From contig NZ_PXNO01000023.1 of assembly GCF_003007715.1 (NCBI RefSeq), forward strand, positions 248,001 through 312,000: 64,000 nt of DNA. Direction: 5' to 3'. Position numbers and translations under genes: made by a program. Origin of the DNA: Marinobacter shengliensis. GTDB lineage: Bacteria; Pseudomonadota; Gammaproteobacteria; Pseudomonadales; Oleiphilaceae. Position 1 is the first letter of the stretch. Every line of letters begins with the position of its first letter. Shown here one piece after another: positions 8,673 to 17,131 of the stretch. Below the pieces are notes generated by a model that saw nothing but the letters and a program-made list of their open reading frames with translations, did no database searches and was not told where the DNA came from.

Positions 8673-8690
8673 TGTGCGATATTTCCTACA
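8673..8690 (-). promoter_or_regulatory. GacA/UvrY-type upstream activating box
   Basis: Read on the minus strand, TGTAGGAAATATCGCACA is an 18-bp imperfect inverted repeat. By my count it matches 12 of 18 positions of the E. coli UvrY box and is close to the Pseudomonas consensus TGTAAG-N6-CTTACA. It is centred about 64 bp before the predicted start of the small RNA, where such boxes lie in front of rsmY and rsmZ. Confidence 0.65.
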
Positions 8691-8730
8691 GCGCTGTGAG
8701 CCTGCTGGTGAACCTAAGTTCATTGTTTCG

Positions 8731-9444
8731 CTACACTTTTTGGGCAATTTCTTGCCCGCCACGATGGGCTTCAGCGGCCTCTTTTATCTTCTCCATGGTG
8801 ATTTCCCGCACCGCTTTCTGGCTGGACCGGATGTGCCGGGTCAGCCGGTCGGCGGCATCGGTAGCGTGGCCGGTGCGAAGTGCTTCCAGAATCTGGGCGT
8901 GTTCTATATAGGTGGCATCCACCCGGTCATCCCGGGTGAAATCCAGCCGGCGGATAATCCGCAGGCGGTCGGTAATTTCCCGGTGAATGCGGGTCATCTC
9001 CCGATTGCCGGCGGCGGCCACCAGATCACAGTGAAAGCTCTCGTCCAGTGCCCGCACGGTGCTGCCCACGGCCCGTTCGGAGGGGTGGTCCGGGTTCCAG
9101 ATGGCAATCAGGGTGCGCAGGGTTTGTGGCTCCTCGGGCAGGGCGCAGATTTTGTGCATGGCGGCCCGTTCGAGGGTAATCCGCAAATCGTAGAGTTCTT
9201 CCACCTGCTGAAAGTCAAAGGGCTTAACCTGCCAGCCACTGCGAAACAGGACGTCGACGTAGCCTTCCCGCTGCAACCGGTACAGGGCCTCGCGCACCGG
9301 TGTCCGGCTCGCGTTCAGGCGGGCACCCACGTCGCCCTCGCTGAACTTGTCCCCGGGAATCAGGCGGAACTCAAAAATATCGTCCTTCAGGGCTTCATAA
9401 ACCCTGTCTGCCATGGAGGCCTTTCTTTTGGTGGTCGTTTTCAT
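8731..9444 (-). CDS. GntR-family (FCD) regulator of the urea locus
   Basis: Winged-helix GntR domain (RVYEALKDDIFEFRLIPGD, then NASRTPVREALYRLQREG) followed by an FCD helical domain whose metal/ligand residues are expected in LRITLERAA, FHCDLVAAAGN and EHAQILEAL. The reading frame stays open upstream to 9579 but there runs through the repeat element at 9506-9603, so I start at 9444 (MKTTTKRKAS); 9414 (MADRV) is also possible. It sits upstream of, and in the same direction as, the urea carboxylase and hydrolase genes, so control of urea use is likely. A shared CTTGTATAC motif before the allophanate hydrolase and urtA is a candidate operator. Confidence 0.83.
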   Translation of the reverse strand: MKTTTKRKASMADRVYEALKDDIFEFRLIPGDKFSEGDVGARLNASRTPVREALYRLQREGYVDVLFRSGWQVKPFDFQQVEELYDLRITLERAAMHKICALPEEPQTLRTLIAIWNPDHPSERAVGSTVRALDESFHCDLVAAAGNREMTRIHREITDRLRIIRRLDFTRDDRVDATYIEHAQILEALRTGHATDAADRLTRHIRSSQKAVREITMEKIKEAAEAHRGGQEIAQKV

Positions 9445-9505
9445 TTTCGGAGTTTGCCCTCTTTTGGGGGTGTCCTCTTGTTTTGGAGTTTGGCGCTGGG
9501 CCGGC

Positions 9506-9603
9506 TGTTGGGGTGGGCCTTTCAAAAGACGCCGTGAACCCATCCATGGGGGCTTGAGCGCAGCATCCATGCTGCGCACACTTTTGAAAGGCCCACCCCA
9601 ACA
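9506..9603. repeat. 52-bp repeat element inside a 23-bp inverted repeat (copy 1)
   Basis: A 52-bp core (9529-9580) is bounded by a perfect 23-bp inverted repeat (9506-9528 with 9581-9603). The core contains its own palindromes: CCCATCCATGGG, and GCGCAGCAT-CC-ATGCTGCGC. The same core recurs inverted at 9757-9810 with one internal mismatch, but with entirely different flanking arms. It lies upstream of the second GntR gene and would form a long hairpin in RNA or single-stranded DNA. Confidence 0.85.
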
Positions 9604-9730
9604 TCCGTCCCGACTCCCCAGGCCTGTTAGAGGCGTCTGCCGATAAAGTGGAGCAGACAGGTCATGTCACATCCAGCTTCAGTCAATCGTAATCACTTGT
9701 TCTAAGCCGCAATCACTGGAGCCAACCAAG

Positions 9731-9836
9731 CCGCTGTGCGGGACACCCTCCACAGACTGTGCGCAGCAGGGATGCTGCGCTCAAGCCCCCATGGATGGGT
9801 TCACGGCGTGTCTGTGGAGGGTGTCCCGCACAGCGG
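9731..9836. repeat. 52-bp repeat element inside a 26-bp inverted repeat (copy 2)
   Basis: The same core as at 9529-9580, in opposite orientation (9758-9809), bounded by a different perfect 26-bp inverted repeat (9731-9756 with 9811-9836). The arms share no sequence with copy 1. It ends 50 bp from the end of the urea carboxylase gene and could act as its terminator hairpin. The stretch between the copies (9604-9730) holds nothing I recognise. Confidence 0.85.
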
Positions 9837-9885
9837 CGCAACCTCCCAGGCAACAGGCCAGCACCAAAAGCGCCGATCTCCCAAG

Positions 9886-12800
9886 TTAGACCTCTATGCT
9901 TAGCAGGGGCTCCCCGGGAGTAACAGACTTACCAGGCTCCACGTGCATGGCACTGATGGTGCCAGACAGCGTCGCATTTACCTCGAACTCCATCTTCATA
10001 GCCTCTACGATCACCAACGGATCACCCTCCGCCACCGTATCCCCCGGCTTCACCAGGCACTTCCAGATATTCCCGGCAATCTCCGCGCTCACCAACTCCC
10101 CAAACCGCTCCAAGTCTGAGGTATCCGGTTTTGGCGGGGCCTTGGCCAGGCGGTCGAGTTCTTCGGCTTCGCTCTCCTTCCACAAAGCCACCTCTTTAGC
10201 ATAAGCCGCCTGCTGCAGTTTGCGGAACTCGGTGATGGAGCTTTCGTTGGCGTCCAGGAAGGCCTGGTGGGATTTCAGATCGAAGGTTTCTTCTTCGATC
10301 TTGATTTCCAGCTTGCCGGCGCGGAACTGGTCGCGCATCTCGGTCAGTTCGTCTTCGGTGACCGGGTAGTAGCATACCTGATCAAAGAACCGTAACAGCC
10401 AGGGGGCGTCTTCGGCGAATTGTTTGTTTTTCAGGTATTTGTTCCAGATCGGCAGGGTTCGGCCCACCAGCTGGTAGCCGCCGGGGGAATCCATGCCGTA
10501 GATGCACATGTAGATGCCGCCGATGCCTACGGTGCCTTCGGCGGTGTAGGTTCGGGCCGGGTTGTATTTGGAGGTGAGCAACCGGTGGCGTGGGTCCAGG
10601 GGCACGGCGCAGGGGGCGCCGAGGTAGACGTCGCCCAGGCCCAGTACCAGGTAGCGGGCGGAGAAGAGCACGTCTTTGACGTCGTCCCGGCTGGGCAGGC
10701 CGTTGATGCGTTGCATGAAGTCGACGTTGTTGGGTAGCCAGGGCGCGGTGTCGCGGACGGACTGGCGGTATTTCTCCACGGCTTCCAGGGTGGCGCTGTC
10801 TTCGAAGGCCATGGGCAGGTGGATAACCCGGCTGCGCACTTTCAGTTCGTCGGTGGGCGGCAGGGTGGCTTCCAGGTCCAGCAGGTAGGTCATCAGCGCT
10901 TCCTGGGACAGCAGGCGGGCGTCGTACCTCAGCTGCAGGGAGCGCACACCGGGGGACAGTTCCAGCAGGCCGTTGGGTTGTACATCGGCGATGGCTTCCA
11001 TCAGGGCGTGGATGCGCATGCGCGCGCCCAAATCCAGCACGTTGGCGCCGTATTCCAGCAGGATGTACTGGTCACCGGCCTGTCGGTAGGTGACTTCCGG
11101 GCGGCCGTCGGTTTCGTCCAGGTGCGCCAGGATGGTGGCAGACAAACCATTCAATGGCGCCAGATCAGGCGCCACCAGGGTGACCTCCGGCGGGGCCATC
11201 AGGCTCTTGATGGCCAGTTCCTGGCGTTCGGCCAGTTGCACCGCCGTGTCGTTATCAATGGCCACAAACCGGATGGTGTCGCCGGGTTTTACCTGGCCGA
11301 CTTTCCACAACTCGGCTTTGGCGATGGTCACGGGGCACACAAAGCCGCCCAGGCTGGGGCCATCCTTGGTGAGGATAACGGGCATGTCGCCGGTAAAGTT
11401 GATGGAGCCGATGGCGTATTCGGTGTCGTGGATGTTGGACGGGTGCAGGCCCGCCTCGCCGCCGTCTTCACGGGTGAATTCCGGTTTCGGGCCGTTCAGG
11501 CGAATGCCCAGGCGGTTGGAGTTGTAGTGTACTTCCCAGTCCTGCTCGAAGAACTTCTCAATGGATTTTTCCGAGAAGAAATCCGGGGCGCCGTGGGGGC
11601 CATAGAGTACGCCGATTTCCCAGTGGTTGGGGTAATCCGGAATCAGGTCCGGGTCTGCCGGGGCGGGGTCGTGGGTTGGCCCCGGGGTGGTGCAGGCGGG
11701 CAGTTCCAGCTGGCTGATGCCGAGCATGTCGCCGGGGCGCAACGGACGGCCGCCGTGGCCGCCAAACTGGCCCAGGGCGAAGGTAGACCGGCTGCCCAGG
11801 TACACCGGCACGTCAAAACCGCCGCGTACCGCCAGATAGGTACGGCAACCTTTGATGGCCTTGCCCACGGCCAGCACCTGGCCGGCTTTGACGCTAATGG
11901 GTTTCCAGAATTCCACCGCCTTGCCGTCCAGGGTGGCATCAGTCAGCGCACCGGTCAGCGCCACCACGGAGTCCTTGTGGAACTTCAGGCTGGGGCCAAT
12001 CAGTGTGGATTCCAGGCCGGCGGCGTCGTTGTGGTTGCCGACAATCCGGTTGGCAATGCGGAAGGCGTAGTCGTCCATCGGGCCACTGGGCGGTACACCG
12101 ATGTTCCAGTAGCCCACACGGCCGGGGTAATCCTGCACGGTGGTGTAGGTGCCGGGTTTCAGCACTTCCGCCACTGACGGCTTGAACTCGAAGCTCTCCA
12201 ACGCGCGGGTGGAGACAATGCCATCCTCAAAACTTTTCTGGGCCACCACCTGGCGCAGGTAATCCAGATTGGTGGCGATGCCCATCAGCCGGGTTTCCGC
12301 AAGCGCCTGGCGCAGTTTGGCCAGCGCGTCGGCCCGGTTGGTGCCGTGCACAATCAGCTTGGCGATCATCGGGTCGTAGTGGGCGGACACTTCACTGCCG
12401 TTTTCCACCCAGGTATCCACCCGCACGCCGTGTTCCGGCCAGTACACATCGGTCAGTTCACCGGGGGAGGGCTGAAAATCTTTCAGCGGATCTTCCGCGT
12501 AAATGCGCACTTCCATGGACGCGCCGTTCAGTTCCGGCTGGAAGCTGGCCAGGTCCGGGCTTTCGCCGGCGGCGATTTTCAGCATCCACTCGATCAGGTC
12601 CAGGCCGGTGACAGACTCGGTCACCGGGTGCTCAACCTGTAAGCGGGTGTTCACTTCCAGGAAATAGAACTCGTCCCGGTCGGCGTCGTAAATGTATTCC
12701 ACGGTACCGGCAGAGCGGTAATTCACCGACTGCCCGAGGGAGACGGCGGCATTCAGCATGGCCTGGCGCGTGGCGGCCGGCAGATTGGGGGCCGGGGTTT

Positions 12801-13518
12801 CCTCCACCACCTTCTGGTTGCGCCGCTGCAGGGAGCAGTCCCGTTCGCCCAGGGCCACCACATTGCCCTGGCCATCGCCGAACATCTGCACTTCCACATG
12901 GCGGGCCCGGGCAATGAAGCGCTCCAGGAACACACCGCTGTCGTTAAAGAAGCTCTGGCCCTGGCGGCGAACGGTTTCGAAGGCATCCCGCAGTTCGTTC
13001 TCGCTATTGCAGCGTGTCAGGCCGATGCCGCCACCGCCGGCGGTGCTTTTCAACATTACCGGGTAGCCCAGGCGCTCGGCGGTTTGCAGGGCTTCGTCCA
13101 GGGTTTCCAGCAGGCCGCTGCCCGGGGCCAGGGGCACGCCGGCGGCTTCCGCCAGTTCCCGGGCCCGGTGTTTCAGGCCGAATTCGCGCATCTGTTCCGG
13201 GGTGGGGCCGATGAACACAATGCCTTCGGCCTCGCAGGTTTCGGCGAAGTCGGCGTTCTCGGACAAAAAGCCGTAACCGGGAATGATGGCTTCCGCGCCG
13301 GTTTGCTTGGCCGCTGCCAGAATCTGGGCCTTGTCCAGGTAGGTTTCGCTGGCACCTTTGCCCACCAGCGCCACGGCTTCATCGGCGGTGGTGACGTGCA
13401 GGCTGTGGCGGTCTTCATGGGAGTGAACGGCAACGCTGCCGATGCCCATGGCTTTCAGGGTGCGAATGGTGCGAACGGCGATTTCGCCTCGGTTGGCGAT
13501 GAGGACTTTTTTGAACAT
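9886..13518 (-). CDS. uca: urea carboxylase
   Basis: Biotin- and ATP-dependent conversion of urea plus bicarbonate to allophanate. 1210 residues with the full order: biotin carboxylase with ATP-grasp (about 1-450, KSTAGGGGIGLTRC, EVNTRLQVEHPVTE), a KipA/allophanate-hydrolase-subunit-2 domain (about 455-765), a KipI/subunit-1 domain (about 790-1000), a linker, and a C-terminal biotinyl domain whose EAMKME places the biotin-accepting lysine near residue 1175. The start MFKKVLIANRGEIAVR is the classic biotin carboxylase N terminus. It lies 58 bp after the allophanate hydrolase gene in the same direction, with a palindrome in the gap. No urease is present, so this is the urea route here. Confidence 0.95.
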   Translation of the reverse strand: MFKKVLIANRGEIAVRTIRTLKAMGIGSVAVHSHEDRHSLHVTTADEAVALVGKGASETYLDKAQILAAAKQTGAEAIIPGYGFLSENADFAETCEAEGIVFIGPTPEQMREFGLKHRARELAEAAGVPLAPGSGLLETLDEALQTAERLGYPVMLKSTAGGGGIGLTRCNSENELRDAFETVRRQGQSFFNDSGVFLERFIARARHVEVQMFGDGQGNVVALGERDCSLQRRNQKVVEETPAPNLPAATRQAMLNAAVSLGQSVNYRSAGTVEYIYDADRDEFYFLEVNTRLQVEHPVTESVTGLDLIEWMLKIAAGESPDLASFQPELNGASMEVRIYAEDPLKDFQPSPGELTDVYWPEHGVRVDTWVENGSEVSAHYDPMIAKLIVHGTNRADALAKLRQALAETRLMGIATNLDYLRQVVAQKSFEDGIVSTRALESFEFKPSVAEVLKPGTYTTVQDYPGRVGYWNIGVPPSGPMDDYAFRIANRIVGNHNDAAGLESTLIGPSLKFHKDSVVALTGALTDATLDGKAVEFWKPISVKAGQVLAVGKAIKGCRTYLAVRGGFDVPVYLGSRSTFALGQFGGHGGRPLRPGDMLGISQLELPACTTPGPTHDPAPADPDLIPDYPNHWEIGVLYGPHGAPDFFSEKSIEKFFEQDWEVHYNSNRLGIRLNGPKPEFTREDGGEAGLHPSNIHDTEYAIGSINFTGDMPVILTKDGPSLGGFVCPVTIAKAELWKVGQVKPGDTIRFVAIDNDTAVQLAERQELAIKSLMAPPEVTLVAPDLAPLNGLSATILAHLDETDGRPEVTYRQAGDQYILLEYGANVLDLGARMRIHALMEAIADVQPNGLLELSPGVRSLQLRYDARLLSQEALMTYLLDLEATLPPTDELKVRSRVIHLPMAFEDSATLEAVEKYRQSVRDTAPWLPNNVDFMQRINGLPSRDDVKDVLFSARYLVLGLGDVYLGAPCAVPLDPRHRLLTSKYNPARTYTAEGTVGIGGIYMCIYGMDSPGGYQLVGRTLPIWNKYLKNKQFAEDAPWLLRFFDQVCYYPVTEDELTEMRDQFRAGKLEIKIEEETFDLKSHQAFLDANESSITEFRKLQQAAYAKEVALWKESEAEELDRLAKAPPKPDTSDLERFGELVSAEIAGNIWKCLVKPGDTVAEGDPLVIVEAMKMEFEVNATLSGTISAMHVEPGKSVTPGEPLLSIEV

Positions 13519-13541
13519 GTTATTTAATCTCCGGAGTAGGT

Positions 13542-13568
13542 GGGGTCAGACCCGCAGGGTCTGACCCC
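13542..13568. repeat. perfect 12-bp-stem palindrome between atzF and uca
   Basis: GGGGTCAGACCC and GGGTCTGACCCC pair perfectly around a 3-nt loop. It lies in the 58-bp gap between two genes of one operon and would be part of the mRNA. GGGGTCAGACCC-type palindromes are common intergenic REP-like units in gammaproteobacteria. It may set the ratio of the two enzymes by stabilising or attenuating the transcript. Confidence 0.75.
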
Positions 13569-13576
13569 GATGCGCA

Positions 13577-15418
13577 TCATTGGGGGGCGGCGGCCCCGGA
13601 TTTGATAAAGGCGCGCCAGCCGCCGAATTCGGTGACGTCTCTGGCGCCGGTGAAGCCGTAGCCTTCGCAGATAAAGCCGTTTACCCAGCGGCCATCGGCC
13701 AGCTCGACGTTGCCGATGCCGAGGGGCGCGGGTATCAAGTCGACGAAGGAGCCGAATTCCGAGGCGGCCATTTCCCAGACTTCCAGCACAATTTCGGCGC
13801 CGCCGTCTTCCACCCGCTTCAGGCCCGGTTTGGGCGGGGTGGTGTTGGGCAGGGCGTACAGGCGGTAGTTGGGGGTGGTGGTGGTTTGCTCCAGCAGCCG
13901 GGCCTTGCGTTCGGTGAGCTGGGTGTTCAGGGGCATGCCAGACAAATGGGCGCCCACCACCGCCACCTGAATGGTCGGAACGGCCGGTTGGTAAGTAACC
14001 ACTTCCTCCGGGCGGGCTTTGTCTGTGGCGCCCAGGGGTGTTGGGTGGGCATTCAGCCACTGGCTGGCGAGGGATTGCAGTTCCCGGTCTTTCCAGGCGC
14101 CGCTTATCAAGGTCACGCCAAAGGGCAGGCCGTCGTCCCGGAAGCCAGCGGGCACCGCCAGGGCGCACATATCCGCCAGGTTCACGAAGTTGGTGTAAGT
14201 GCCCAGCTGGCTGTTCAGTGCTACCGGGTCGGCATTCACCGCTTCAATGGTCGGGGCGATGGGCGCGGTGGGCACCAGCAGGCCGTCTACTTCTGCCAGG
14301 AGGCTGTCGATCTGCCGCAGCAGCTCTTCCTTGCGGTACTGGGCGTTGAAGGTGTCGGTGGCGGTGAAGTGTTCGGCTTTGCTGATAATGGAGCGCACCG
14401 TCTCGTTCATATCGCCGGCGTGGCCTGCCATAAACCCTTTAACGGCCGCGTGGCGCTCGGCTACCCAGGGGCCTTCATAAAGCAGGGCGGCCAACTCCAG
14501 CAGCGGGCTGAAATCCAGCGGCACCAGTTCAACACCGGCGGTATCCAACTGGCGCCACTGGCCCAGCGCGGTATTCCAGGCCGCTTCCGCCTGCTGGTCA
14601 CCAAAGAACTCGGGGTGTTCAGGAATGGCCAGGCGCTGCACCGGGCCGGGGCGGCGAAGCGCAGGGGCATCCAGGGGCAGGGCGCTGGGTGCTTTCCGGG
14701 AAAACGCATCGGCTTTATCAAAGCCTGCCATCACCTCAGCCACCAATGCGGCATCGGCAATGGTCAGCCCGAACACCGAAACGCAATCCAGCGACCGGCA
14801 GGCCGGCACCACACCGTTAATGCTGAACAGGCCTTTGGTGGGTTTCAGCCCCACCAGGTTATTCAGGCCTGCGGGCACGCGGCCGGAGCCGGCGGTGTCT
14901 GTGCCCAGGGCAAAGGGCACCAGGCCCCGGGCCACTACAGAGGCAGAACCAGAGCTGGAGCCGCCGCTGATCACCTTCGGGTTAACGCTGTTGGGTACCG
15001 CACCATAGGGCGACCGGGTGCCTACCAGCCCGGTGGCGAACTGGTCCAGATTGGTTTTGCCAATCACCACGGCGCCGGCGGCTTTCAGTTTGTGCACCAC
15101 GGTGGCGTCTTGCTCGGGGGTGTAGGCAAAGGCCGGGCAACCGGCGGTGGTTTCAAAGCCGGCGGCATCAATGTTGTCTTTCACCGCGAAAGGAATGCCA
15201 TAAAGCGGTAACTGCTCCAGATCACCGTCAACGGTTTCCAGCTGGTCCGCCAGTTCGGCCATGGCCTGGTGGAAGCCGCCTGCGCCCAGCCGGGAGATCC
15301 AGGCGTTGTCGTCACCTTTCAGGTCATCCAGCAGTTTGCTGATCAGGGCTTCCGGCTCGGCGCCTTCTCTATAGGCCTGTTGCCAGTCTGCGATCGTCCA
15401 TCCAAGGGTGGTTGGCAT
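13577..15418 (-). CDS. atzF: allophanate hydrolase
   Basis: Hydrolyses allophanate to ammonia and CO2, the second half of the urea amidolyase route. 613 residues: an amidase-signature domain (about 1-460) with catalytic Lys in VIGKTNLDQFATG and the Ser pair in SGGSSSGSASVV and TDTAGSGRVPAG, then the C-terminal allophanate-hydrolase domain (about 480-610, IQVAVVGAHLSGMPLN through RDVTEFGGWRAF). GAGGA lies about 10 bases before ATG. First gene of the minus-strand operon with uca and divergent from urtA; a CTTGTATAC motif is 28 bp upstream of its start. Confidence 0.95.
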   Translation of the reverse strand: MPTTLGWTIADWQQAYREGAEPEALISKLLDDLKGDDNAWISRLGAGGFHQAMAELADQLETVDGDLEQLPLYGIPFAVKDNIDAAGFETTAGCPAFAYTPEQDATVVHKLKAAGAVVIGKTNLDQFATGLVGTRSPYGAVPNSVNPKVISGGSSSGSASVVARGLVPFALGTDTAGSGRVPAGLNNLVGLKPTKGLFSINGVVPACRSLDCVSVFGLTIADAALVAEVMAGFDKADAFSRKAPSALPLDAPALRRPGPVQRLAIPEHPEFFGDQQAEAAWNTALGQWRQLDTAGVELVPLDFSPLLELAALLYEGPWVAERHAAVKGFMAGHAGDMNETVRSIISKAEHFTATDTFNAQYRKEELLRQIDSLLAEVDGLLVPTAPIAPTIEAVNADPVALNSQLGTYTNFVNLADMCALAVPAGFRDDGLPFGVTLISGAWKDRELQSLASQWLNAHPTPLGATDKARPEEVVTYQPAVPTIQVAVVGAHLSGMPLNTQLTERKARLLEQTTTTPNYRLYALPNTTPPKPGLKRVEDGGAEIVLEVWEMAASEFGSFVDLIPAPLGIGNVELADGRWVNGFICEGYGFTGARDVTEFGGWRAFIKSGAAAPQ

Positions 15419-15445
15419 GGGATGTTGTCCTCATGTGTGGTCAAA

Positions 15446-15458
15446 CTTGTATACATGA
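15446..15458. promoter_or_regulatory. CTTGTATAC motif before atzF
   Basis: CTTGTATACATGA contains the 8-bp palindrome TGTATACA. The same CTTGTATAC occurs at 15646, before urtA. Their placement on both sides of the divergent urea promoters makes them candidate operators for the FCD-type GntR regulator of this locus. The rest of the gap (15459-15640) is AT-rich with no further recognised element. Confidence 0.5.
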
Positions 15459-15644
15459 GCAATGGCAAGCTGCGTGCCAGACACCGGATAAACGTCACTA
15501 TTTCAATAAAAACAGTTAGTTAATGGTTTCTGTGTGATGATTGGGAAAAACCGGCGTGCACCAGTAAGGCGCAGAATTGCACCAGAAGGCACCAAAATCA
15601 GGCCTTAATCCGGGTAAATTACCGGCCATAGCGGCTTCTGGTTA

Positions 15645-15659
15645 GCTTGTATACTAGAT
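15645..15659. promoter_or_regulatory. CTTGTATAC motif before urtA
   Basis: GCTTGTATACTAGAT, with CTNGTATACTAG-like partial symmetry, lies about 105 bp before the urtA start. It repeats the core of the site at 15446 and could coordinate import (urt) with degradation (atzF-uca). Confidence 0.5.
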
Positions 15660-15759
15660 AACTTGTTGGTTTTTGGTGCTTTTTGTAGGAGTTGGAACGG
15701 CAGATGCAATCACCCCGTTGCGTTTGACGACTTATAACCCAACGAAAAGGACGCACAAC

Positions 15760-17058
15760 ATGAGCATCAAAAAACACGTGAAAATGGGCCTGTCTGCACT
15801 GGCACTGTCTGTCTCCTTCCACGCCATGGCGGCGGAAGACCCCATCAAAGTGGGCATTCTGCATTCCCTCTCCGGCACCATGGCGATCAGTGAAACCGCA
15901 CTGAAAGACACCATGCTGATGCTGATCGAAAAGCAGAACGCCGAAGGCGGTGTACTGGGCCGCAAGCTGGAGCCGGTAGTGGTAGACCCCGCCTCTAACT
16001 GGCCGCTGTTCGCTGAGCGGGCACGGGAACTGCTGGAAAAAGAAAAAGTAGACGTGATTTTCGGAAACTGGACGTCGGTGTCCCGTAAATCCGTGCTGCC
16101 GGTGGTGGAAGAACTGAACGGCCTGCTGTTCTACCCGGTGCAGTACGAGGGTGAGGAATCTTCTGAAAACGTCTTCTACACCGGCGCTGCGCCCAACCAG
16201 CAGGCCATTCCGGCGGTGGATTACCTGAAGAACGAACTGGGCGTTGAACGCTGGGTTCTGGCGGGTACTGACTACGTTTACCCGCGCACCACCAACCGCA
16301 TCCTGGAGACCTACCTGAAAGACCAGGGTGTGGCCGATGCGGACATCATGATCAACTACACCCCGTTTGGGCATTCCGACTGGCAGTCCATCGTTTCCGA
16401 CATCAAGAGCTTCGGCAGCGCCGGCAAGAAAACCGCCGTGGTCTCCACCATCAACGGTGATGCCAACGTGCCTTTCTACCGGGAACTGGGTAACCAGGGT
16501 GTTTCCGCCTCTGACATTCCGGTGGTGGCCTTCTCCGTGGGTGAGCAGGAGCTTTCCGGCATCGACACCGCGCCGCTGGTGGGTCACCTGGCCGCCTGGA
16601 ACTACTTCATGAGCGTGGATAACGACGCCAACTACGACTTCATCGATGCCTGGGTAGAGTTCAAGGGCGACGAAAAAGCCGTCACCAACGACCCCATGGA
16701 AGCCCACTACATTGGCTTCAACATGTACGTTGAGGCAGTGAAGAAAGCCGGCACCACCGATGTCGACGCCATCAAAGACGCGATCATCGGCGTAGCCGTG
16801 CCCAACCTCACCGGCGGCATTGCCACCATGATGCCCAACCACCACATCACCAAGCCGGTGCTGATTGGCGAGATCCAGGACAACGGCCAGTTCTCCGTGG
16901 TCTGGGAAACGGCGTCTACCGTGGCTGGCGATGCCTGGTCTGACTTCCTGCCGGGTTCCAAAGACCTGATCAGTGACTGGCGCGCCCCGCTGCGTTGCGG
17001 CAACTTCAACGTGGTCACCGGCAAGTGTGGTGGCTCTGCGGAAGTGGCTTCCAACTAA
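15760..17058 (+). CDS. urtA: urea ABC transporter substrate-binding protein UrtA
   Basis: Periplasmic urea-binding protein of the high-affinity Urt (HAAT family) importer. 432 residues from the ATG at 15760, chosen because AAAAGGA lies 9-15 bases upstream and the protein then begins with a proper signal peptide (MSIKKHVKMGLSALALSVSFHAMAAED). The mature part starts PIKVGILHSLSGTMAISE, the standard type I periplasmic binding fold of amide and urea binders, and ends with a cysteine pair near the C terminus (LRCGNFNVVTGKC). Expression relative to urtBCDE is probably raised by the hairpin downstream. Confidence 0.95.
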   Translation: MSIKKHVKMGLSALALSVSFHAMAAEDPIKVGILHSLSGTMAISETALKDTMLMLIEKQNAEGGVLGRKLEPVVVDPASNWPLFAERARELLEKEKVDVIFGNWTSVSRKSVLPVVEELNGLLFYPVQYEGEESSENVFYTGAAPNQQAIPAVDYLKNELGVERWVLAGTDYVYPRTTNRILETYLKDQGVADADIMINYTPFGHSDWQSIVSDIKSFGSAGKKTAVVSTINGDANVPFYRELGNQGVSASDIPVVAFSVGEQELSGIDTAPLVGHLAAWNYFMSVDNDANYDFIDAWVEFKGDEKAVTNDPMEAHYIGFNMYVEAVKKAGTTDVDAIKDAIIGVAVPNLTGGIATMMPNHHITKPVLIGEIQDNGQFSVVWETASTVAGDAWSDFLPGSKDLISDWRAPLRCGNFNVVTGKCGGSAEVASN

Positions 17059-17067
17059 GCGAACCAA

Positions 17068-17093
17068 CCGGGCAGGTGAGCCTGCCTGCCCGG
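17068..17093 (+). terminator. attenuator-like hairpin between urtA and urtB
   Basis: CCGGGCAGG (17068-17076) pairs perfectly with CCTGCCCGG (17085-17093), followed by CTTTTCC. A partial terminator or 3'-stabilising hairpin after a binding-protein gene is a common way to make it in excess over the membrane and ATPase subunits. Confidence 0.65.
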
Positions 17094-17131
17094 CTTTTCC
17101 ACCCTCATTTCAACGCCAACAGGAATGAACC

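Noticed and set aside
9445-9579. Extended N terminus of the second GntR regulator
   Set aside because: The extension is Pro/Gln/Lys-rich and runs through the repeat element at 9506-9603; the DNA-binding domain begins only after 9414.
10819-12177. Long open frame of 452 codons on the plus strand opposite urea carboxylase
   Set aside because: It is the mirror of a GC-rich, strongly conserved gene on the other strand; its product is low-complexity Gly/Gln/Val-rich and matches no family.
13580-15211. 543-codon plus-strand frame opposite allophanate hydrolase
   Set aside because: Antisense shadow of atzF, with biased composition and no start signal.
15619-17067. 482-codon minus-strand frame opposite urtA
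   Set aside because: Shadow of urtA; rich in His, Val and Gly with no domain.
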